Positions 53,977 to 62,523 of a DNA stretch of 64,000 nt are shown piece after piece. The notes beneath the pieces are model-generated. The model saw nothing but the letters and a program-made list of their open reading frames with translations, was not told where the DNA came from and did no database searches. The DNA lies in NCBI GenBank assembly GCA_017558145.1, contig JAFYWF010000100.1, positions 62,001 to 126,000 on the forward strand, written 5' to 3'. How positions within the stretch are numbered: the first letter of the stretch is position 1; every line of letters begins with the position of its first letter. Both the position numbers and the translations under genes were made by a program. Source of the stretch: Lachnospiraceae bacterium (GTDB lineage Bacteria; Bacillota; Clostridia; Lachnospirales; Lachnospiraceae).

Positions 53977-55779
53977 TTATTTCTTACTTTTTTCTACTAT
54001 CTTGTATACTAAAAATGGATTTTCACCTTCACCAACAGTATCCTGTAATTCCAACACTACTTTTTTATTTTTTGTTTTGTAGTAATCCTCAATAAAGGTA
54101 GCATCTCCCTGTTGCTCCATCACAAAACATACCTGGTCAGTAAGTAAGGCTTCTTCCATATTGGTAGTACCCGTATAGCGTTCCATTGTTTCCTTTTGCA
54201 CAGGACTCTTATGATACCAACCGCCCATAAGATCATAATTTTTCCTACTATTATCTACATTTTCAAACATTTTTTCCACAAAACTTACGGTAGAATATAC
54301 ATCCAAATAATAGTAGTTTTCCGGATGCGCCTTGGCGTAATTATCGAATAAAATTTGATTTTTACTTACCTCTTCTCTTCTATTTTGCTCTGTTTTCACA
54401 TGAGAAATACCAAACGGAAGATAAAGAGCAGCAATCAACGCCAACACACCGGCTGCTACCATGCGATAATATTTTTCCACATTCCATAAAGGTCTGTCAT
54501 ATAATTCTTTTGCTAACATTGCAAGTAAAATCATGAATTCAATGATGTAGAGAGGATGGGTAATTCTGTTCACCGCTCTTTGTACATATAACAAATACAT
54601 CCAAGGAACACATTTTGCCAAAAACACCAACATCAGTTTCCCTATGTATTCTTTCTTTCTTTGTATCACAGCCAAACCAATCACTAAGACATAACCAGCC
54701 ATTACAAAATAATTATATGGCGCATCTGATGGCAGGAAGTTACGATGCAAAAGCTCCACAAAAGAATTTTTCATTCGACTTACCGGATTTCCCAGCATTC
54801 TTGGTTTTTCTCCATAGGAAGCTATGGTTTCTAAAGTATGATCCGTAATAGACTCATCTAAACCAAAGTTATAGTTATCGATCAATCGATATTGGATTTC
54901 GCTAATTTCTTTTTCTTCATAAAAGGCCTGCTGCTCCTCATAATTAGGATACCAAGTATAATCATAAAGCTTAGTTCTGGCATCAAAAAAGCTTCTGTAT
55001 TCCTTCCATTCTTGTCCACCATGAGCCAAAATGTCCGTTCCTAATGCCATTCCCATTCCTAACACAAGTACCAAAAGAAAAGCCGGGTATTTCCAAAGGT
55101 TAACCTTCGAAAAGAAATGCTGCCAATTTTTCTTACGTTCAATGCCGTTATAATTTTCTTTCACTATTTTAGCTGCCTCTAACCAATGCAACATTCCTAC
55201 CGCTGCCAAAAATGGTGTTGTTAACAGCATCATTTCGCTACGAATCAGAAATGCCAACCAAACAAGAAGTAAGGTAGGAATATTCTGTTTCCAAAAATCT
55301 CCTACAGTGCTTTTCGTAGAAAAACTACAAAACCAAAAGCAGGCTGTTCCTATCAAAATACCGCAAACAACGGAATACTGGACATAGATAATTTCCCATA
55401 ACAAAAGAGAGAGAAATACTAGTATCATTATTATAACAGTTGTTATTTTCACAATTTTATTTTGAAAAAAGCTTTCCATTCGGTAAACAATCAACCCAAA
55501 GCATAGACAAAAACAAGCACATAAGAAAAAACCAAACACAGGTGCCTGAGGTAAGAGGCGATAAGTACAAGCAAGGATAACACCAAGGGGATAAAGTATC
55601 TGATTGGTATGTCCCTCCGGCGTTCCGCTGTAAGCTCCGGACAAGATATCCTTGATGACCATATCATCATTTAAATCATAATAAAAATCAAAGAAATAGG
55701 CTCCTATAGCATATACACCTATTACTACCAAAAGGGAACACACTATACTGTTTATCTTTTCCTGAGTCTCACGATTCAT
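53977..55779 (-). CDS. Polytopic membrane protein with NDDM motif, GT-C-like
   Basis: 600 residues with about 11 membrane helices. After helix 1 comes FYYDLNDDMVIKDILSGAYSG (Asp38-Asp39), then a helix and EGHTNQILYPLG. Same plan and length as the NDDW protein at 19.6-21.4 kb: acidic loop, central globular loop with YDYTWYPNYEEQQAF, and a C-terminal extracytoplasmic domain of about 120 residues. SD AAGGAG nine bases before ATG. No characterised family recognised; a GT-C-type transfer from a polyprenyl-linked sugar is inferred. Confidence 0.67.
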   Translation of the reverse strand: MNRETQEKINSIVCSLLVVIGVYAIGAYFFDFYYDLNDDMVIKDILSGAYSGTPEGHTNQILYPLGVILACTYRLLPQAPVFGFFLCACFCLCFGLIVYRMESFFQNKIVKITTVIIMILVFLSLLLWEIIYVQYSVVCGILIGTACFWFCSFSTKSTVGDFWKQNIPTLLLVWLAFLIRSEMMLLTTPFLAAVGMLHWLEAAKIVKENYNGIERKKNWQHFFSKVNLWKYPAFLLVLVLGMGMALGTDILAHGGQEWKEYRSFFDARTKLYDYTWYPNYEEQQAFYEEKEISEIQYRLIDNYNFGLDESITDHTLETIASYGEKPRMLGNPVSRMKNSFVELLHRNFLPSDAPYNYFVMAGYVLVIGLAVIQRKKEYIGKLMLVFLAKCVPWMYLLYVQRAVNRITHPLYIIEFMILLAMLAKELYDRPLWNVEKYYRMVAAGVLALIAALYLPFGISHVKTEQNRREEVSKNQILFDNYAKAHPENYYYLDVYSTVSFVEKMFENVDNSRKNYDLMGGWYHKSPVQKETMERYTGTTNMEEALLTDQVCFVMEQQGDATFIEDYYKTKNKKVVLELQDTVGEGENPFLVYKIVEKSKK

Positions 55780-55832
55780 CCTTTCGTACTCCTTTCCTTT
55801 TTCTCTCTCTGTAATCTTCTATCTAAACGTTT

Positions 55833-56960
55833 CTAACGGTAAAATTCTTTTACCGCCTCACTAATCGTATCCACTTCCTCTAAGGTCAAGCTATAATACA
55901 TCGGAAGTCTTGCCAAACGTTCACTTTCCTTGGTGGTATATTCATCTTCTCCATGGAATCTCCCATATTTTACTCCTGCCGGAGCACTATGAAGGGGAAT
56001 GTAGTGGAACACGGTTAAAATTCCTTTTTCTTTCATAAAATCAATCAATCGGGTTCTTTCTTCCAAATCCTTGGCTTTCAAATAAAACATATGGGCATTA
56101 TGAACACAACCTTGCGGAATAGTAGGAAGAATAATCTTGCCACTATCCTGTAATCCCTTTAAATTTTCATAATAACGATTCCAACAAGCTAATCTATGGT
56201 CATTTATTTTCTCTGCCATTTCCAGCTGTGCCCACAGATAGGCTGCATTAAGGTCACTTGGCAGATAACTGGAGCCATAATCTACCCAAGTATATTTATC
56301 AATCTGGCCACGGAAGAATTTACTTCGATTAGTTCCCTTTTCTCTATAAATTTCTGCCTCTTCAATATATTTTTCATCCTGAATCAGAAGGGCTCCCCCT
56401 TCTCCCATACTATAATTTTTGGTCTCATGAAAACTAAAGCAACCAAAATCCCCAATGGTTCCCAGTGCTTTTCCTTTATAAGTTGACATAATCCCTTGAG
56501 CTGCATCTTCAATGACCCAAAGACCATGGCGTTTTGCAATGTCCATAATGGTATCCATCTCACAGGAAACGCCGGCATAATGAACCGGCACAATTCCTAC
56601 GGTTTTTTCCGTAATAGCAGCTTCTATTTTGGCTTCATCTATATTCATTGTATCCGGACGAATATCCACAAATACTGGAACAGCTCCCCGCAAAACAAAG
56701 GCATCTGCCGTAGATACAAAAGTAAAGGAAGGCATAATCACTTCGTCTAGCGGCTGTACTTTGGCCAACAAAGCTGCCAACTCTGTAGCATGGGTACAGG
56801 AGGTAGTGAGCAGTGCTTTTTTAGTTCCTGTTTTTTCTTCCATCCACTGATTACACTTTTTGGTAAACTGTCCATCTCCACAGATTTTCTGTGCTTCTAC
56901 CGCTTCCTTCATATATTCCATTTCTTTTCCCGTAAAAGGTGGGATATTAAAATTAATCAT
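55833..56960 (-). CDS. wecE: dTDP-4-amino-4,6-dideoxygalactose transaminase
   Basis: 375 residues. Nearly colinear with enterobacterial WecE/RffA from start to end: MINFNIPPFTGKEMEYM, CGDGQFTKKC, PSFTFVSTADAFVLRGA, VPVHYAGVSCEMDTIM, IEDAAQGIMSTYKGKALG, PLP lysine in CFSFHETKNYSMGEGGA (Lys181), FRGQIDKYTWVDYGSSYLP and HGEDEYTTKESERLARLP. WecE makes dTDP-Fuc4N from dTDP-4-keto-6-deoxyglucose. The dTDP-sugar-forming genes rmlA/rmlB are not in this window, so they must be elsewhere. A GNAT gene 2 kb downstream could make dTDP-Fuc4NAc. Confidence 0.93.
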   Translation of the reverse strand: MINFNIPPFTGKEMEYMKEAVEAQKICGDGQFTKKCNQWMEEKTGTKKALLTTSCTHATELAALLAKVQPLDEVIMPSFTFVSTADAFVLRGAVPVFVDIRPDTMNIDEAKIEAAITEKTVGIVPVHYAGVSCEMDTIMDIAKRHGLWVIEDAAQGIMSTYKGKALGTIGDFGCFSFHETKNYSMGEGGALLIQDEKYIEEAEIYREKGTNRSKFFRGQIDKYTWVDYGSSYLPSDLNAAYLWAQLEMAEKINDHRLACWNRYYENLKGLQDSGKIILPTIPQGCVHNAHMFYLKAKDLEERTRLIDFMKEKGILTVFHYIPLHSAPAGVKYGRFHGEDEYTTKESERLARLPMYYSLTLEEVDTISEAVKEFYR

Positions 56961-56980
56961 GTTGACTCCTTTTATTGTAA

Positions 56981-58726
56981 CTAGTCTTTTCCTGTTACAA
57001 AAACGCTATATTCATCATTTCCGAATACATTGACATACTCATTGCTATTCAAAAAATTTATAAGATATTGTTTCTTAGCAAGACTTTGTTCATCTATAGC
57101 TACCTCTCTCAGAATTACCATAGGTGCTTCTTCCAATGCCTCGATATCACGTACAAAGGTTTCGTAAGGATAGGATCCTAAATCCGGCCAAGAGGTTCCT
57201 ATGGCTACAGGTAGATCCAGAAGAAAGCTAAGTCCCGGACAATCGCCATATAACAATACTTTTTTATTTTGATACTCATTTTTTTCTATAAAGGAAATCA
57301 GTTCTCCCAGAACTTTTCCATTTTCTTTTGTTGTTTTCATCCCTCGCAGGGTTGCGGGATGTTCAAACCTATATTCTCTTTTCGTTCCATCCATACCATC
57401 CCGGAACACAAATTGGCTGTGAAATCCCACACTCTGAATGCAAATCATAATCCCTATAGTAGTAATCATTGCCTTCCAAGGGAAATGAATGGCTTGATTG
57501 ATATTCTGTTTTTTGCTGTATTTACTATACTTCCTACGAAAGATTTTCACAAAAGTATATAATGTAAAGGGCGCTACTAAAAATAGATTATTCAAATTTT
57601 GAAAAGTATAATTGTTGCTGCCAAGAGGGGTAATGACTGTAATCACTAATACCAATACCGCCCACAGTTTTTCTTCCAACGTATTTCTCACAGAAACCAG
57701 CATATAGATTCCTGCAATCCATACTAAATACAACCCCATCATGCCCCACTCATACACGCTGGAATAGTCCTCATAATAACGGAAGCTAAACATTCCTCTT
57801 CCCCAAAGAAAACGAAGAAGTATCGCCACACCAGCCAAATAGACTATTTTTTTTGCCTTTTCCATTTTTCCTTTGAAACAGAAAAACATGGCCGTTCCCA
57901 TGGCAATTCCCAACAAAATAACAAACATCCATTTGAAGGTTCTTTGATAAGCGTGAATCACCGTCAAAATCATAGACCAGGCGGAATAAGTTCCATCCGT
58001 ACTTTGAATTCCTGTCAGTCCCTGAATCATATCCAAGATTCCTTTTATCCCAAAGCGACAAAGAACAGCAATCAGAGGAATGGCAACTCCTACCACATAT
58101 CCAAACAAACAGATTAAGGTTTTCTTTATAATAACATTTATCTTTTTCTGCTTGCAGGCAAGATAATACCACAAACCTATAATCAAAGCCATTTCTGTTA
58201 CGTTAGGGATTCGTACAAATACATTACATCCCAACGTCACCCCTGCTAAAACAAGCAACTTATCTTTTTCCTCTACCAACCCCCGATACAAAAGGATAGC
58301 TCCCAAAGTAAAGAAGAAATAGGACAAGTAATTATAGAGAATCCCTGCCGGAATCCAACAAAATCCTACGGCAATCATTTCTCCTAAAAAAGCAATCCAT
58401 GCAGGCATCCATTTCTTGGTTGTAAAATACACCAAAAGCACGGTGCCACTGATCAAAAAAGTAGCATAAAACTTCAATCCCAACACTGTAGTTCCCAAAG
58501 GAAGTTTGGTCAACAGCCACCCTACTACGTTGGAAACATAAGTAGAAACAACCCACATGCCTTCCATATTTTCAAAATACAGGAAATTGCTAAAACTATA
58601 GGTAGAATCAGAAACATCCACCCCTTGGTTTACTGTCATGAAAGGATACAGAAACAATATCAGCGGAAAAATATATTGCGTAATCACATCTTTATACTGT
58701 TGATATATTTTCTTCACTTGATTCAT
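56981..58726 (-). CDS. Polytopic membrane protein, unknown, GT-C-like
   Basis: 581 residues with about 12 helices and a C-terminal soluble stretch of about 110 residues (KVLLYGDCPGLSFLLDLP, AIGTSWPDLGSYPYETFVRD). The first external loop has NQGVDVSDSTYSFSNF (34-49, Asp37 and Asp40). The helical plan fits the other GT-C-like proteins, but it is not clearly related to any one of them. SD AGGA before ATG. It begins 20 bases after nothing but the acyltransferase leader and ends 20 bases before wecE, so it is co-transcribed with that gene. Function unassigned. Confidence 0.62.
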   Translation of the reverse strand: MNQVKKIYQQYKDVITQYIFPLILFLYPFMTVNQGVDVSDSTYSFSNFLYFENMEGMWVVSTYVSNVVGWLLTKLPLGTTVLGLKFYATFLISGTVLLVYFTTKKWMPAWIAFLGEMIAVGFCWIPAGILYNYLSYFFFTLGAILLYRGLVEEKDKLLVLAGVTLGCNVFVRIPNVTEMALIIGLWYYLACKQKKINVIIKKTLICLFGYVVGVAIPLIAVLCRFGIKGILDMIQGLTGIQSTDGTYSAWSMILTVIHAYQRTFKWMFVILLGIAMGTAMFFCFKGKMEKAKKIVYLAGVAILLRFLWGRGMFSFRYYEDYSSVYEWGMMGLYLVWIAGIYMLVSVRNTLEEKLWAVLVLVITVITPLGSNNYTFQNLNNLFLVAPFTLYTFVKIFRRKYSKYSKKQNINQAIHFPWKAMITTIGIMICIQSVGFHSQFVFRDGMDGTKREYRFEHPATLRGMKTTKENGKVLGELISFIEKNEYQNKKVLLYGDCPGLSFLLDLPVAIGTSWPDLGSYPYETFVRDIEALEEAPMVILREVAIDEQSLAKKQYLINFLNSNEYVNVFGNDEYSVFVTGKD

Positions 58727-58761
58727 ATATTCCTATCCTTTCATAATCATAATGCAGTCTT

Positions 58762-59832
58762 TCATGCAAAGAACTGTTTCCACATTCTAATAAAAAACTT
58801 AAAAATACAATCTCTGACAAAATCTATCATGACTCCTGCAATAAAAACTGCAACCACAGTCAAAAACATATGGGGAAACAAGGCAAAACTGTCTCTCACC
58901 TTTTCGATCCCTGCCCATAGCTGCCACTGGGTACGAATCGCTAGATTTTCATGTAACAAATAAACCCCCAAAGTGTAAGGAGATATTTTACAAATCATGG
59001 TTGCCATGTTTCCTTCCGGAATTTTGATATAACGAAAGGCATAAAACAATCCCACAGCTGCTGTCAACACCAAAAAGTGATTATGGCAATAGGGCATATC
59101 CATCATATAAGCAAGCGGTAACCCTTTTCGACTTAAACATGCACAGACAACACTAATCAACCACATTCCTGCCACAGAACCAAAGTACACTCCAAAGGAT
59201 CTTCTTTTATTGCTTAAAAATGGAATTTCATACATACGAATATATGCCGCAATCATAAACAAACATAAAAACCAACCAAAATCATAACCATATTGATCTG
59301 TCGGAATCAACACCGGTAAAATCGTTTTTGGAATGGAGAAAATCAGAAGAAGACCTACAATCACCAGTTGGTGTTGCTTCTTGGTCAACTGTTTTACTCC
59401 GGCACTTAATGCAGGCACAAATAAATATAAAATTCCATAGGCAGTAATAAACCAATAATGTTCCATCTGCACAGGGAAGATTACATTAAGCCAGTCATAT
59501 AATCCCCAATTTCTTACTTCTCCCAAACCAAAAAGAAAACATACAACAGGCACTCCAATAGAATAAAACATGGCCTGTATCCAAAGAGTAATTAATCTGG
59601 AAATTTTCCATTTTGCTTCTAACAAAAAATAACCACTAATCAGTACATATAGGTTAATGGTAACAATACACAATCCCTTTAAAGCCCAGAGAATCAGATT
59701 GATAGCTCCTGTATCCTCTACCAGGGAAATATCAGCACCACCTTTGACAAAATAGTGCAATATTACTACCATAACCATGGCTGTAATTCTTAACAATTCT
59801 ATATTTGCCGCTCTTGCCTTTCCCTTTCCCAT
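58762..59832 (-). CDS. Acyltransferase family 3 (WecH/OafA-like)
   Basis: 356 residues with about 10 helices. N-terminal ARAANIELLRITAMVMVVILHY (R15-x10-H motif region, His26), NLYVLISGYFLLEAKW, and HYWFITAYGILYLFVPAL, then YTLGVYLLHENLAIR near the C-terminus. These are the features of acyltransferase-3 proteins that O-acetylate surface glycans or a lipid-linked sugar (WecH). No fused esterase domain. It is the second family-3 gene. An extended -10-like element lies in its leader. Confidence 0.87.
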   Translation of the reverse strand: MGKGKARAANIELLRITAMVMVVILHYFVKGGADISLVEDTGAINLILWALKGLCIVTINLYVLISGYFLLEAKWKISRLITLWIQAMFYSIGVPVVCFLFGLGEVRNWGLYDWLNVIFPVQMEHYWFITAYGILYLFVPALSAGVKQLTKKQHQLVIVGLLLIFSIPKTILPVLIPTDQYGYDFGWFLCLFMIAAYIRMYEIPFLSNKRRSFGVYFGSVAGMWLISVVCACLSRKGLPLAYMMDMPYCHNHFLVLTAAVGLFYAFRYIKIPEGNMATMICKISPYTLGVYLLHENLAIRTQWQLWAGIEKVRDSFALFPHMFLTVVAVFIAGVMIDFVRDCIFKFFIRMWKQFFA

Positions 59833-59898
59833 TCTACAATCTGTATCCTTTCTCGAGTTCTATTTCCTTTTTTTGCTTCGTTTTTATTGTGATTCTAT

Positions 59899-59907
59899 TT
59901 TATACCA
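59899..59907 (-). promoter_or_regulatory. Possible extended -10 promoter upstream of acyltransferase
   Basis: On the minus strand, TGGTATAAA reads as an extended -10 (TGn plus TATAAA), about 70 bases before the acyltransferase start and within the 101-bp gap after gtrA. No convincing -35 is seen at the proper distance. The gap is AT-rich, so chance is a real option. Confidence 0.25.
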
Positions 59908-59933
59908 TATTTATACTTAAAATTCGCTTTTCC

Positions 59934-60365
59934 TTATTCTTTTGTTTTACTTTTTTCTTTTTTAAATATCCACAATTTACTTAAGAAGTAATTAGATACA
60001 ATTACCACAAATTGACCTACCAATTTAGAAATCATGTTATTGATGCTAAGCAAGTCTATCATAATAAACAAAATGGCATTTTCCATTACCAAAGTCAAAA
60101 GTCTTGCCATTACAAAATCTTTGAATTCCTTGAAAATGTTTTTTAATCCCTTTACTTTGCTTTGAAATACAAAGGTACGATTTGTCAAATAAGTAAAGAT
60201 AACGCAGATAATCCAAGAAATAATGTTGGCAATCTGCTCATAAAGGCTCATAACATTAGCAAAGAGATAAAATAACACCATGCTAAGTACGAAAGCTACA
60301 CCACCCCAGAACAGGTAATCAATAGCTTCTTTGTATTTTCGATAAATTTTTCCGATAAATTCCAT
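59934..60365 (-). CDS. GtrA-family membrane protein
   Basis: 143 residues, four membrane helices, with the GtrA pattern YLFWGGVAFVLSMVLFYLF, ISWIICVIFTYLTNRTFVF (conserved N-R-x-x-V/T-F) and FVVIVSNYFLSKLWIFKK at the end. GtrA proteins are thought to flip or help deliver undecaprenyl-phosphate-linked monosaccharides made by GtrB. The matching GtrB-type gene is at 52.3-53.2 kb. SD AAGGA six bases from ATG. A GtrA can serve more than one GT-C acceptor enzyme, relevant to the several GT-C-like genes here. Confidence 0.9.
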   Translation of the reverse strand: MEFIGKIYRKYKEAIDYLFWGGVAFVLSMVLFYLFANVMSLYEQIANIISWIICVIFTYLTNRTFVFQSKVKGLKNIFKEFKDFVMARLLTLVMENAILFIMIDLLSINNMISKLVGQFVVIVSNYFLSKLWIFKKEKSKTKE

Positions 60366-60458
60366 GTCTTTTCCTTTGTTTTTTTAATTTTAATAAGTAA
60401 TTTATTTCGTTGTTTAATTTGCAATCTTAACATTTATCACTTTTATGTTTTACAAACA

Positions 60459-62210
60459 TTACCGTTCTTTTGAAACTTTTCCGTTTTCTACCCGGTAAAC
60501 AATGTCACATTTTTCAATAGTCTGAAGTCTGTGAGCAATAATAATCAATGTTTTCTTACCATGTAATCTATTGATAGATTCCATAATCGCCGCTTCCGTA
60601 TCATTATCCAAAGCAGAAGTAGCTTCATCCAACACCAATACTTCCGGATCTTCAAACAAGGCTCTGGCAATACCGATACGTTGTCTCTGTCCACCGGACA
60701 AACGAATTCCTCTCTCTCCAATACCGGTATCTAACCCTTCCGGAAGACTTCTTACAAACTCATCCAACTGAGCTTCTTTCAACACTGCCCATACTCTTTC
60801 ATCATCAATATCTTCATCTGCAATTCCAAACGCAACGTTTTTGCGAATGGTAGAGTCTATCATAAAGATTGTTTGTGGAATATAGCCAATGTTTTTCAGC
60901 CATTCTTCGTAGTGTTCTTTTACATTTACACCATCTGCATAAATGGTTCCTGTCTGCAACTCCAAAAGTCCCAACAAAATATCCACCACAGTCGTTTTCC
61001 CGGATCCGGAACTTCCTACAATCCCTACCGCAGAACCAATCGGGATTTCCATATCTGCATGGTCAAAAATCAACTGTTCACTATTGGGATATTTATAAGT
61101 AATATCTTCCAGTTGAATCGTTTTTTTAATCTCCAGCTTTTCCACTTTTTTCTTATGCTCATAAGCCTGCACATCATAGACCATATTTTCGTCATTGATT
61201 TCTTCCTGCAAATGATCACTAACCCCCATGAAAAAGGGTTCAAAATAAGAAATACTGGTCAAATAGTTATTAATTCTGTTAGCACTGGGAATCAGACGCA
61301 TGGCAGCCATACCGAAAGTCGTCAGCTGTGGAATCATGTCTGTTACTGTTGCTCCCTGTAACATCACTATCATCATGTAAATTACTAAGCCTGCGATACA
61401 AACAGTTTCAATCAATAATCTTGGTGTAGAATTATAAAGATTATATTTTTGAACAGCATTTACATAACCAAAACCACATTTCGCATATTCATTAATAAAA
61501 TATTGTTCTTTGTTGGCAATTTTGATCTCTTTAATTCCCATCACAGACTGCTCAATCCATTTATACAGTCCGCTGTAGTAATCCTGATTTTCCTGACCCG
61601 CTTTTACCATAATTGGCTTTAATACCACTTTAATCAATAGTAATACTACAACCAACAGTGCTGCAATGGTCATAATCATTTTTGCATCCACCACCAGAAG
61701 TACTGCCACTAAACAAGCAAAAACGACACCTTCACTTACCAATTGCAATACACTTAAAATCAATCCGTACATGTTATTCACATCAGAAGTAATATTTCTT
61801 TGAATTACAGCAGTATCTGCATTCAAATAATATTCATAAGGTCGCTTCATGAAATTAATCATCATACGTCTGCTGGTAGCAAACTGATTGGTATATACAA
61901 ATCTTAACTGTACTACATTCTGTAAAAACAAAAACAAATTCTTTAAGATAAAAGCTCCAATCAAAGCCAACAACATAACCACGGTAAACTGCGTTACATT
62001 CTGTAAATGCAGGCCATGATATATGGTTGCCAAAATCGCATTGGTTTCTACTGCATTCGGATCCAATAATACGCTAACTACCGGTATTACCACTGAAATA
62101 CTTAAACTTTCCAGCACACCGCCAATGAGCATCAAAAATACAATTACCACCATAATTCTCTTCTGTTTGGCATCCAAAAGCTTGTTCATTTTCTTCAATA
62201 TCTTAATCAT
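60459..62210 (-). CDS. PglK-like ABC exporter/flippase (fused membrane and ATPase domains), second copy
   Basis: 583 residues from ATG at 62208-62210, which has GGGAG six bases upstream (an 11-codon longer reading lacks a site). Membrane domain about 18-335, then Walker A GSSGSGKTTVV (399-409), signature LSGGQRQRIGIARAL and Walker B VLVLDEATSALD, His in IIIAHRL. It shares many segments with the ABC protein at 12.3-14.0 kb (RPYEYYLNADT, TPRLLIETVCIAGL, KYPNSEQLIFDHADM), so they are paralogues. Likely flips a lipid-linked oligosaccharide. It is the first gene behind the promoter-like site at 62310-62339. Confidence 0.87.
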   Translation of the reverse strand: MIKILKKMNKLLDAKQKRIMVVIVFLMLIGGVLESLSISVVIPVVSVLLDPNAVETNAILATIYHGLHLQNVTQFTVVMLLALIGAFILKNLFLFLQNVVQLRFVYTNQFATSRRMMINFMKRPYEYYLNADTAVIQRNITSDVNNMYGLILSVLQLVSEGVVFACLVAVLLVVDAKMIMTIAALLVVVLLLIKVVLKPIMVKAGQENQDYYSGLYKWIEQSVMGIKEIKIANKEQYFINEYAKCGFGYVNAVQKYNLYNSTPRLLIETVCIAGLVIYMMIVMLQGATVTDMIPQLTTFGMAAMRLIPSANRINNYLTSISYFEPFFMGVSDHLQEEINDENMVYDVQAYEHKKKVEKLEIKKTIQLEDITYKYPNSEQLIFDHADMEIPIGSAVGIVGSSGSGKTTVVDILLGLLELQTGTIYADGVNVKEHYEEWLKNIGYIPQTIFMIDSTIRKNVAFGIADEDIDDERVWAVLKEAQLDEFVRSLPEGLDTGIGERGIRLSGGQRQRIGIARALFEDPEVLVLDEATSALDNDTEAAIMESINRLHGKKTLIIIAHRLQTIEKCDIVYRVENGKVSKER

Positions 62211-62523
62211 AATGTTCTCCCATTGCATTCTTCTCCAGAACACAAACGCAAGGCTGAAATCGCTCTCAACCTTAGTATTATCCCTATTTTAATTAAACTT
62301 TGACATTTTATTCTACCATAAAACCATAAAAAAAGACAATTCCTACTTATAAAAATGCATTTCACCTGCATATTTGAATTTATTTTTTATCTATTTTCAT
62401 GTTTTTGCAAGAAATATTTCATTTCTTGTTTTTATACAAGCACAATGTTGTCTTTTGCAAGTATAAATATCAACTTTCATTTTTTGCCATTCAGCAAATA
62501 AAATCTACACTTAATTTTTTTGT
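62211..62523. other. 313-bp AT-rich intergenic region with leader
   Basis: This is the largest gap in the window. It holds the promoter-like site at 62310-62339 and a leader of about 90 bases before the ABC flippase. Near its other end is a perfect 8-base stem, CAAGAAAT with ATTTCTTG (about 62408-62428), followed by TTTTTAT on the plus strand only. I see no tRNA, riboswitch-like fold or convincing small ORF; a 27-codon ATG reading without a ribosome site was discounted. Confidence 0.6.
62310..62339 (-). promoter_or_regulatory. Candidate sigma-A promoter with extended -10
   Basis: Minus strand: TTGTCT (62334-62339), 18-base spacer, TAGAAT (62310-62315), with TG one base before the -10 (TGGTAGAAT). 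Transcription would start near 62303, about 93 bases before the ABC flippase ATG. This is the best promoter match in the window and lies in the longest gap, so it may drive much of the locus downstream. Confidence 0.6.

Noticed and set aside
60873..61361. 162-codon plus-strand open frame
   Set aside because: Antisense to the conserved ABC transporter coding region; no independent support.
62400..62480. 27-codon ATG reading with several Cys in the long gap
   Set aside because: No ribosome site, upstream of the likely promoter, and no sign of conservation that can be judged here.
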